7,157 nucleotides of DNA, taken from NCBI GenBank assembly GCA_030743915.1, contig JASLRP010000148.1:1-7157 (forward strand), in the 5' to 3' direction. Below, piece by piece: positions 1 through 5,727 of this stretch (positions are counted from its first letter, which is position 1; every line of letters begins with the position of its first letter). The translations under genes and the position numbers were made by a program. The notes below the pieces were generated by a model. That model was not told where the DNA came from. It saw only the letters and a program-made list of their open reading frames with translations, and did no database searches. Source of the DNA: SAR202 cluster bacterium (lineage in GTDB: Bacteria; Chloroflexota; Dehalococcoidia; Lucifugimonadales; UBA1123).

Positions 1-384
1 CTGTACCTGCACGGATCCTGGAAAAATGAGATCGACAACATTCTCCACGCCCAGATGACCGAGGATTATGAGGACTACATCGCCCTCAAGTTTCAGGGGA
101 CCAGTGTCAATGCAGTAATGGCCCCGGAGACGGGCGAGCCATACCAGGTGCGGATCACGCTGGACGATGCCCCCATCGAGATGGCCAAAGCTGGCATCGA
201 CTTGCAGTACGACGACGACGGCAACAGCTTCGTTCTCGTCGATGAGTCCCGCATGTACTTCATCGTCGATCAGTCCACATTCACGGGGGGCGAGTTGAAG
301 CTAAGTTCCAACTCGCCGGAATTCGCGCTGTTCGCCTTCACATTCGGTTCCTACGAGGGCGGCGAGCCTGGCAGCGAGAGTTAG
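1..384 (+). CDS. Redoxin-family protein, C-terminal beta domain (5' end outside window)
   Basis: The reading frame is open from the first base, so this is the last 127 residues of a longer protein. It starts LYLHGSW, has a central VRITLDD strand, then VDESRMYFIVD, and ends with FALFAFTFGSYEGGEP. This order (a Y-L-x-G-x-W opening, a 'V-x-x-L-D-x-x-P' strand, a 'V-D-E-x-R-x-Y' strand and a final 'A-F-T-F-G') matches the C-terminal jelly-roll-like domain that follows the thioredoxin domain in DipZ-like and related TlpA/redoxin proteins (Thioredoxin_10 type, from memory). The missing upstream part would then carry the thioredoxin fold and perhaps a CcdA-like membrane part or NHL repeats, which cannot be judged here. 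An internal ATG at base 55 is unlikely to be the start, because the domain begins before it. The next gene starts 7 bp after the stop, suggesting an operon of envelope thiol-redox proteins. Confidence 0.75.
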   Translation: MYLHGSWKNEIDNILHAQMTEDYEDYIALKFQGTSVNAVMAPETGEPYQVRITLDDAPIEMAKAGIDLQYDDDGNSFVLVDESRMYFIVDQSTFTGGELKLSSNSPEFALFAFTFGSYEGGEPGSES

Positions 385-391
385 AGTCTCT

Positions 392-1342
392 ATGACACGC
401 AGAGCGTTCTGGCTTTCGATGCTCGGACTGGTGGCGCTGGCCTGCTCGACCGTCGCCGAAGAGGTTGAACCGACCGTGGCAGTAGTCCAGGAAACGGCCG
501 AGATTTCAGAAAGACTCCGGCCCGACGAGATACCCCTGATCGAAGGCCCGCGTTCCGAGGACGGCCTTCATGCCATCTTCGCCACTCCCGATCTCGGAGT
601 GGGCAAGAACCGGTTCGCTTTCGTTCTGGTCTCTGACAAGGGACTGATCCGCGCTCCGACAGCCGCGGTTTCCTCTTTCTACCTCCCGGAAGAAGGGGCT
701 GAGCGAGAAGAGAAACAGACCGCCATGGCGTTGTTCCATCCGTTCCCTTACGTCTCGCGTGGCATCTATACATCTCGCCTCACCTTCGACAAACCGGGAC
801 GATGGGGTATCGAGGCGCGATTCCTGGACGATGATGGCGCTGTTCGCAACGTCGAACTGTTCTTCGATGTGGCAGAAACCACCTCCGCTCCGGCATTGGG
901 AGCGCCGGCGATCAGGAGCCACAGCAAGACCCTGGATGACGTCGAGAGGTTGACCCAGATATCCACAGGCTCCATGCAGGACCCGGACCTCTACCAGTTG
1001 ACCATCGCTGAGGCCACAGAGTCAGGCTTGCCGACTGTTATCGTCATGGCCAGCCCCGCATTTTGCACCAACGCGGTCTGCGGCCCTCAGGTCGAAACGC
1101 TCCAGCAGTTGAAGGACGAGTTCGAGGGCCAGGCCAACTTCATCCACGTGGACTTCTACGACAACCCCGAGGAGATTCAGGGCGATCTGAGCCAGGCCAC
1201 CCTGTCTCCCACCGTCCTGGAGTGGAACCTGCCCAGCACCGAGTGGTCTTTTGTGGTTGACCGCGACGGCATCGTGACCGGTCGATTCGAGTCCTTCACG
1301 CCACTTGAAGAGCTTCGAATCGCGCTGAAGGAAGTCCTTTAG
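392..1342 (+). CDS. Probable lipoprotein with Ig-like domain and thioredoxin-like domain (CxxxxC)
   Basis: This 316-residue protein has a short basic N-terminus, a hydrophobic stretch and Cys18 in the context LVALACS. That resembles a lipoprotein signal, although Ala at -3 makes the lipobox imperfect, so it is exported and probably lipid-anchored. Residues about 45-160 look like an all-beta domain (PDLGVGKNRFAF, GIYTSRLTFDKPGRWGIEARF) of the kind found ahead of thioredoxin domains in Chloroflexota and Actinobacteria proteins. Residues about 200-316 look thioredoxin-like: an IVMASPAFC strand-to-active-site turn, Cys225 and Cys230 spaced CxxxxC (FCTNAVCGP), a Val-Asp-containing strand (FIHVDFYDN), the SPTV segment in the cis-Pro position, and a C-terminal strand with VVDRDGIVTGRFE. 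The spacing differs from the CxxC of classical thioredoxins, so oxidoreductase activity is inferred. ATG follows the upstream stop by 7 bp, with GAGAG about 11 bases upstream as a weak ribosome-binding site. Confidence 0.8.
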   Translation: MTRRAFWLSMLGLVALACSTVAEEVEPTVAVVQETAEISERLRPDEIPLIEGPRSEDGLHAIFATPDLGVGKNRFAFVLVSDKGLIRAPTAAVSSFYLPEEGAEREEKQTAMALFHPFPYVSRGIYTSRLTFDKPGRWGIEARFLDDDGAVRNVELFFDVAETTSAPALGAPAIRSHSKTLDDVERLTQISTGSMQDPDLYQLTIAEATESGLPTVIVMASPAFCTNAVCGPQVETLQQLKDEFEGQANFIHVDFYDNPEEIQGDLSQATLSPTVLEWNLPSTEWSFVVDRDGIVTGRFESFTPLEELRIALKEVL

Positions 1343-1557
1343 CTGTTTCAGTTCTATACGAAAATTATCTGCAATTCTTAATATACCTGCTCTCTACCGC
1401 ATTCGCCCCGTTCGCGCAGTTCACCACCTTACTCGGCCTCTCATATGATCATGTTCGAGGGTCAACTCATCCAGTCATGACAGGCGCGGGCGGCTTTCTG
1501 ACCGCCGGCTCCGCTCAGTGATTTGGATGCGCAATCGGGCTTACGAAGGAGCAGGAT
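1343..1557 (+). other. Intergenic region upstream of the pilin-like gene
   Basis: This 215-bp stretch holds no credible gene. It begins with an AT-rich part (about 1350-1385, including TTATCT and TTAATATA) that could contain a promoter for the downstream gene, but no convincing paired -35/-10 is visible. A GGCGG (1489-1493) and CCGCC (1502-1506) pair can form a 5-bp stem without a U-tract, so it is not a clear terminator. The gap suggests that the pilin-like gene is transcribed separately from the two redox genes. Confidence 0.4.
1546..1551 (+). promoter_or_regulatory. Ribosome binding site AAGGAG supporting a TTG start
   Basis: AAGGAG, a near-perfect Shine-Dalgarno core, ends 6 bases before the TTG at 1558. 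It decides the start of the pilin-like gene, because no ATG or GTG in that frame sits between it and the conserved prepilin signal. Confidence 0.75.
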
Positions 1558-2307
1558 TTGAGGAGAGGCAGTCTCAACTCCCAACGGGGATTCACGCTGA
1601 TAGAACTCCTGGCGGTGATGACGATCATAGGTGTGCTGGCGGGCATCGTGGTCCCTGCGGTCTCAGGCACGAAAGAGGCCAGCAACGACGCCGAGGTCAG
1701 AGAGGGCGCGTTCACCGTGCAGAGCGCGGCCAACGACTTCTTCGCCGCGCAGGCCACGGCTGAGGTCGTCAAGCCATTGACTCGGGACATCAACGCTTAC
1801 ATCAACGGCGAGGAAGATGTGGCGACGTTCTACACTCAGAGGATCGGCACTCGATGGCCCGAGAAATACGTCACTGATCACGACACCGAAAAAGGCGCCT
1901 ACGCCGTGGAGTTCAGGACATCGACCACCACAACCGAGTCCAAGGTCAGGGCGGTGGTCATGCGAGACCACGACGGGTCGCCCATCTCTCGCCGTGACCT
2001 GCTCATGAAATACACTGCTCTGGACTTCGACATCCTGTCGGGTGAGGACGATTCCGACGACAGGTCAGAGTCCTTCCTCCCAAAGATACCCGGCGCCGTG
2101 GAGAGCCTCGCCCAGGGCGAGTACCACGACTACCTGTGGCTCCTGAAAAAATCCACATCCTCCCACTCCAGCAGCGAGGACAATGGCCGCGAGGTCACAG
2201 TATTCAAGCTAACGCGCGTCGCCGAGGACGAGACCCCCACCAACACCGGCGGCCCCGACCCGTCGCTGGAGAATCAGGTGGTCCTGACCTACGATCAGAT
2301 ATTCTAG
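1558..2307 (+). CDS. Type IV pilin-like protein (prepilin N-terminal methylation motif)
   Basis: The 249-residue product carries a class III signal: a short basic leader (residues 1-11) ending RG, then FTLIELLAVM. A prepilin peptidase would cut after Gly11 and methylate Phe12, with the conserved Glu at mature position 5 (Glu16). The following hydrophobic helix (about 12-34, including IIGVLAGIVVPAV) is the usual pilin spine. The rest is polar, rich in Ser, Thr and Asp, with an acidic stretch near residues 161-170 (GEDDSDDRSE) and no cysteines, so no disulfide-bonded D-loop is possible. At 249 residues it is longer than many major pilins, so it could be a minor pilin or a type II secretion-type pseudopilin. 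No assembly ATPase, peptidase or other pilin gene is visible nearby. The start is TTG, set by the AAGGAG at 1546-1551. The pilin class is clear; its partners and job are unknown. Confidence 0.85.
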   Translation: MRRGSLNSQRGFTLIELLAVMTIIGVLAGIVVPAVSGTKEASNDAEVREGAFTVQSAANDFFAAQATAEVVKPLTRDINAYINGEEDVATFYTQRIGTRWPEKYVTDHDTEKGAYAVEFRTSTTTTESKVRAVVMRDHDGSPISRRDLLMKYTALDFDILSGEDDSDDRSESFLPKIPGAVESLAQGEYHDYLWLLKKSTSSHSSSEDNGREVTVFKLTRVAEDETPTNTGGPDPSLENQVVLTYDQIF

Positions 2308-2465
2308 CTGTCAGCGAAAAGAGTCATCGAGACGTTCGGCGCAATGTCTAGAGCATGTTACGACTCAACGCGTCCAACGTGTCCGCGCGACAGTCATACG
2401 AACGCGGGAGTGAGCGGTTTGCAGAGTAGCACCAGCGTTGGCTAATTGAAGGTGATCCCAGCACC
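2308..2465. other. Convergent intergenic region
   Basis: These 158 bp separate the ends of two converging gene blocks. No gene and no strong terminator (stem followed by a T-run) is visible on either strand. The best structure is AGGTG (2450-2454) with CACCT (2462-2466), a 5-bp stem with a 7-base loop touching the stop codon of the minus-strand gene, but no U-tract follows it in either direction. Confidence 0.4.
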
Positions 2466-2954
2466 TCAAAATACCGCCAGAGCGATCACTGCCACCACGA
2501 CTCCGGCCACGACGATCAACAAAACACCAATCGACAGTAGTCCGACTCGGCTTCGAATCCACGATCGCTGCTTTTCGGACTGTCCCAAAGCCTGTAAGGG
2601 TCCTATCTGATCTTCTTCAGCAACTAGATCCTCTTCTGGTATCGACAACACTTGTCGGTGTGTTAGCCGACCGTCCTTGGCGAAGAAAAATTGCTCCTGG
2701 CCGGGCGTGCCGACGAAGATATCGTGGGGTCGCAAGGATAGAGTGACCTCATATTGGTCCTCGGTCTCGATGGCGTCTATGACCTGCAAAGCTATTGGCG
2801 CTCCCGTAAATCGGCCGTAATCGCCCGGATCATGGAAAGCGGTTGCTATGGCATCCATACGTGCATCGGCCAGCGTGAATCGTTCAAGTTCCTGACATTC
2901 GTCGAGATTAAATGAGTCTTGTCTTCCCGCCTTTTCATCTGGATGATCGGTCAT
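2466..2954 (-). CDS. Hypothetical protein with C-terminal membrane anchor
   Basis: I do not recognise this 162-residue protein with certainty. It has an acidic soluble N-terminal part and one strongly hydrophobic segment at the very end (about 137-162, from VGLLSIGVLL to ALAVF), preceded by the basic stretch KQRSWIRSR. By the positive-inside rule the soluble part would face the cytoplasm, giving a tail-anchored layout with no signal peptide. The central part (about 67-108) includes the segments YEVTLSLRPHDIF, GTPGQEQFFFAKDG and RQVLSIPEE, which look like a small conserved beta unit. The ATG at 2954 is supported by AGGA five bases upstream on the minus strand (2960-2963). It lies 105 bp downstream of pth, so it may be the last gene of that operon or have its own promoter. 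Its base composition appears somewhat lower in GC than the pth gene beside it. Confidence 0.65.
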   Translation of the reverse strand: MTDHPDEKAGRQDSFNLDECQELERFTLADARMDAIATAFHDPGDYGRFTGAPIALQVIDAIETEDQYEVTLSLRPHDIFVGTPGQEQFFFAKDGRLTHRQVLSIPEEDLVAEEDQIGPLQALGQSEKQRSWIRSRVGLLSIGVLLIVVAGVVVAVIALAVF

Positions 2955-3010
2955 GGTTTTCCTGCTGGCATCTGGCTTTGAAATCCAATTGAATACTTGC
3001 TCATCGTGTA

Positions 3011-3043
3011 TGACGAGATTGCGTCACGGGTGTCAGAATGACG
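3011..3043. repeat. Three alternating TGACG/CGTCA half-sites (overlapping hairpins)
   Basis: TGACG at 3011-3015, CGTCA at 3022-3026 and TGACG at 3039-3043 lie between pth and the small membrane-protein gene. The middle arm can pair with either neighbour (loops of 6 and 12 bases), giving two mutually exclusive short stems, or the set could be protein-binding half-sites. Stems of only 5 bp can arise by chance, and no T-run follows, so any function is speculative. Confidence 0.25.
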
Positions 3044-3059
3044 TGGGTGCGGGAACTGT

Positions 3060-3683
3060 TTAGTTTAGTCGGTTCATGGTGGTGTCTATGCCGACGGTGA
3101 GGAGGCTGGAGATTGAATCGATGGCCCTGTCCACGGCGTCATCGATCTTCTCTTTGTCTTCTTCGGATGGAGCGCCCAGGACGTAGCCTATCTGGTCGCC
3201 GCCGGGGTATGGTCTCCCGACTCCGATTCTGAGCCTCGTGAACTCCTGAGAGCCCAGCGCCTCGATGACCGATTTCATGCCGTTGTGGCCCGCTGCTCCG
3301 CCCTTGGGCCTCAGCCGGACGACGCCGGGCGTCAGCGCGATTTCGTCATAGACGATTAGCAGGTTCTCGGCCTTGATGCGGTATCGGGCCAGCAGGTATG
3401 TGACCGCGATTCCGGTGCCATTGACGTTCGTGCGAGGTTTGGACAGCACGACTCTGTGACCCTCGATCTCGCACTCGGCCAGATGGGTCGAGCGGTGCCC
3501 TCTGGCCATCTTGACCCCGTGTTTGTCGGCCAGCTTGTCGATGAACCAGAATCCGGCGTTGTGGCGGGTTTTGGCGTACTTGGGGCCTGGGTTGCCCATC
3601 CCCACGATCACCAGGGACGGGGGCTCCTGCGGGTTGCGTTGGGGCATCAGGGGTTTGAGTATGTCGAGGTTGAATCGTGGCAT
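3060..3683 (-). CDS. pth: Peptidyl-tRNA hydrolase
   Basis: This cytoplasmic enzyme cleaves the ester bond of peptidyl-tRNA released from stalled ribosomes, recycling tRNA. The 207-residue product shows the Pth family motifs in order: VGMGNPGPKYAKTRHNAGF with Asn31 and the catalytic His41, KPRTNVNGTG with Asn88, YDEIALTPG with Asp113, and GGAAGHNG with Asn134. These correspond to Asn10, His20, Asn68, Asp93 and Asn114 of the E. coli enzyme (literature numbering). The usual KPxTxMNxSG carries Val87 instead of the conserved Met, and Thr90 instead of Ser. About 20 extra residues precede the family core. The ATG at 3683 has no Shine-Dalgarno match, whereas a CAGGAG inside the extension lies 9-12 bases before CTG/GTG codons at residues 24-25, so the true start may be internal. 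The 21-bp gap from the upstream gene suggests co-transcription. Confidence 0.93.
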   Translation of the reverse strand: MPRFNLDILKPLMPQRNPQEPPSLVIVGMGNPGPKYAKTRHNAGFWFIDKLADKHGVKMARGHRSTHLAECEIEGHRVVLSKPRTNVNGTGIAVTYLLARYRIKAENLLIVYDEIALTPGVVRLRPKGGAAGHNGMKSVIEALGSQEFTRLRIGVGRPYPGGDQIGYVLGAPSEEDKEKIDDAVDRAIDSISSLLTVGIDTTMNRLN

Positions 3684-3704
3684 GGCGTTACGATGGGGAG
3701 GCGT

Positions 3705-5720
3705 CTATTTCATAAATCCTTTTAGGAATGTGATTACGTCGTCGTCCAGAACGTTCTCCAGGCAGGACGGGTCGGCCACTTGAATCAGACGGATCAGCGT
3801 GTCCATCTGCTGCGATGAACTGTCTGCCAGTATCTGGCGCGTAGCATGAACGCTGAGGCGACGGTTGTATTCTCGCGTGGATGCGTCCATAGCTCCAAAT
3901 ACCTCCTGGGCCAAACGCTCCGGCGCGGACTCGTCCAGGGGCAGCGTGCACTCGTGGCAACAAGGAGCCGATTCCAGGTCGAGGTCGGTTTCGAGGGAGC
4001 AACTGCGCACCGACAATGCCAAATCTTCGAATTGAGATGGGACTTGAACGCCCACAGCCTCACCGAGTTCTGGGACTTGGATCAGTTGCGCGAGGGCGTT
4101 GACTCGCACCTCTCGCCGCTCAATTTCGTTCCTGAGCGCCGCCGCCTGCCGATGGTACTGGTCGTGGTGGGTTTGATACGCCAGTGCATACCGCTGACGG
4201 AGCGTCCGAAGATTTACTTCGATGGCGCTCCACAGCGATGGGTTAGGTTCCAGGCTGGTTGGCGCCATTCGAGTGATTAGAGCGTCGCGCTCCAGGGCGA
4301 GATTCTGATTCACGGACCCAAAACTCATCCTGTCCAGGTACGTTTTAGCCTGTGAAATGACTTCGACCAATTGGCCGAGTCGCCTCGCTCGTTTGAATGC
4401 TTCTAACGAATCGGTCAGGGCGGCCGCAGTGTGAAATCGCGCCTCGGCAGTGTTGTAAAAGCCCAGGTAATCGGAACCGTAGCCTGCAGAGGCGCTCAGA
4501 GCTTCCAGGTCGACCAGCGCTTGTTCCGCGACTGTCGCGCTGCCTGGGAATATCGTCTTGAATCCCTCCAGAGCGAGTCGAGTTCTCTGGATTTCTTCAC
4601 GGAGTTGCACGACCTGACGCAGCGGTTGTCCCGCCTCTCCAACTCCTGAAAACGTAGGTTTGTCGGATTCCAAAGCCGACTCCAGAGCGTTCAGATAGGG
4701 GAGCGCGGATTCCCAGGTGGGGGACGGTTCCAGAGTAACGGTATCGAAAGCGTCAATCAGCGCTTTCGAGAAAGTAATGGAACCGACGAGGCCCCCAGTG
4801 AGACGGTCACCCTCGAATTGCTGATTGCCGGAGATAGTCACACGGTGGTCCACATTCAAGGCAACTTCGGCGCGGGCTTGGCGCATGAAGGCCAACAGGT
4901 AGAACAGGGCGAGGGTGTGGTTCAATCCATGCCCGTGGACCAGGGCGTGGACAAGGTCTGAAGCCTGCATCTGACCGCTTCGGGAGTCCAGTTCCTGCTC
5001 CATAACGGTGTGGACATGGCAATGAGATGCGTCAAAGTCCGAGCCGTCATCTGCCACGACTCCCAAGCCTGGGCCGAAAGCCTTGATGGTGTCCGTTGCG
5101 TTTCGATCTCCCTGGATCAGGCCAGAAAACAACATCGACACGTCCCGGTCCGTAAGTGTTCGAGGAAAGTCCGCGTGATTGTAGACTGGTGTCGGGAAGG
5201 CGTCGGAGAGCATCAGGGTGGCCAGATCGGTCACGCATTGCTCGATAGATCCAGCAGCAAAGAACTCACGCCCGCTTTGGCGGGACTGGCCCTGTCGATA
5301 CAGTCGCCCTTGAGCGTAGCTTTCAACGATTCGAGTTCGAAGCGCCGCCTGCTGAGACGCTCGTTCGGTGCTGAAAACCCGCCTCATCTGAGGGTCTCGG
5401 CGATTGGATGTCGGAGGCGGGGACAGCCCTGACGCTAAACGTTCGGTTTCGGCGACTGCGTCGAACCTGAATCGAGGCACGGCCAGCGCGATTCGCGCGT
5501 CGTCGGGCCTCTCTCTGGGTTTCAGGCCCTTGTTGGTGAATATGACGCGAAAGCTGGTTTCGCCTGACAGAGGTTGAAAATCTTCAGGATGTAGCTGCTC
5601 CCGGACGATAACTTCTCCTGTGTGAATCAGGCCTCGCCACTCGACATTCCACACTTGGGAAACATCCAAAAAATCCTGGGAAAAACTGATGGCGGGCGCT
5701 GAGTGGTCGTCTATGGTCAA
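3705..5720 (-). CDS. Large protein resembling the C-terminal half of PglY/DUF6079-type (BREX-like) ATPases; no ATPase domain
   Basis: The product has 671 residues. From memory, its order resembles the region after the ATPase domain in large phage-resistance ATPases of the PglY/DUF6079 type: an opening WRGLIHTGEVIV then FRVIF (27-61); helices around 125-205 with FPRTLTDRDVSMLFSGLIQG; FGPGLGVV (215-222); a segment like their 'PyGLt..l..lyLLaF.R' (GHGLNHTLALFYLLAFMR, 263-280); DRLTGGLVGSITFSKAL and a WESALPYLNALE stretch; long helices with probable coiled coil (about 365-390 and 495-548); a Cys cluster (C574, C587, C588, C591, including CHEC) that could bind zinc; and a helical tail ending DDDVITFLKGF. 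No Walker A motif is present, although homologues usually carry the ATPase N-terminal to this region. The start is TTG, 7 bp after the PLP-enzyme gene, with no clear ribosome-binding site; no ATG occurs until Met112, so translational coupling is likely. It is an intact ORF. Assignment is tentative: truncated relic, split subunit or distinct family. Confidence 0.5.
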   Translation of the reverse strand: MTIDDHSAPAISFSQDFLDVSQVWNVEWRGLIHTGEVIVREQLHPEDFQPLSGETSFRVIFTNKGLKPRERPDDARIALAVPRFRFDAVAETERLASGLSPPPTSNRRDPQMRRVFSTERASQQAALRTRIVESYAQGRLYRQGQSRQSGREFFAAGSIEQCVTDLATLMLSDAFPTPVYNHADFPRTLTDRDVSMLFSGLIQGDRNATDTIKAFGPGLGVVADDGSDFDASHCHVHTVMEQELDSRSGQMQASDLVHALVHGHGLNHTLALFYLLAFMRQARAEVALNVDHRVTISGNQQFEGDRLTGGLVGSITFSKALIDAFDTVTLEPSPTWESALPYLNALESALESDKPTFSGVGEAGQPLRQVVQLREEIQRTRLALEGFKTIFPGSATVAEQALVDLEALSASAGYGSDYLGFYNTAEARFHTAAALTDSLEAFKRARRLGQLVEVISQAKTYLDRMSFGSVNQNLALERDALITRMAPTSLEPNPSLWSAIEVNLRTLRQRYALAYQTHHDQYHRQAAALRNEIERREVRVNALAQLIQVPELGEAVGVQVPSQFEDLALSVRSCSLETDLDLESAPCCHECTLPLDESAPERLAQEVFGAMDASTREYNRRLSVHATRQILADSSSQQMDTLIRLIQVADPSCLENVLDDDVITFLKGFMK

Positions 5721-5727
5721 CAGAAGA

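Noticed and set aside
55..384. Treating the ATG at 55 as a complete small gene
   Set aside because: The frame is open to the window edge and the recognisable domain begins at the first codons, so this is an internal Met.
390..975. Open minus-strand frames opposite the lipoprotein gene (390-773, 506-922, 766-975)
   Set aside because: Arg/Pro/Ser-rich translations with no family motif, lying antisense to a well-supported gene; typical frame shadows.
1441..1452. Overlapping short palindromes (TCATATGA, ATGATCAT) as an operator
   Set aside because: 8-bp palindromes are common by chance and no second copy or promoter context supports a regulatory site.
1487..1510. GGCGG/CCGCC hairpin as a terminator
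   Set aside because: Only a 5-bp stem, no T-run, and it lies 145 bp after the upstream stop, close to the next gene.
2450..2466. AGGTG/CACCT hairpin as the terminator of the minus-strand operon
   Set aside because: A 5-bp stem overlapping the stop codon, with no U-tract on either strand.
3000..3040. Minus-strand promoter (CTGACA as -35) for the small membrane-protein gene
   Set aside because: The -35 match is fair, but the best -10 at 17-18 bases spacing matches only about half of TATAAT.
3456..4280. Plus-strand frames across pth and the 671-aa gene (3456-3725, 3511-3783, 3846-4280)
   Set aside because: Antisense to continuous coding frames; the pth frame has clear family motifs and these translations have none.
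4580..4860. Walker A motif in the 671-aa protein (GGLVGSITFSK)
   Set aside because: The segment lacks the G-x4-G-K-[ST] pattern: no Gly-Lys-Ser/Thr follows, so it cannot be called a P-loop.
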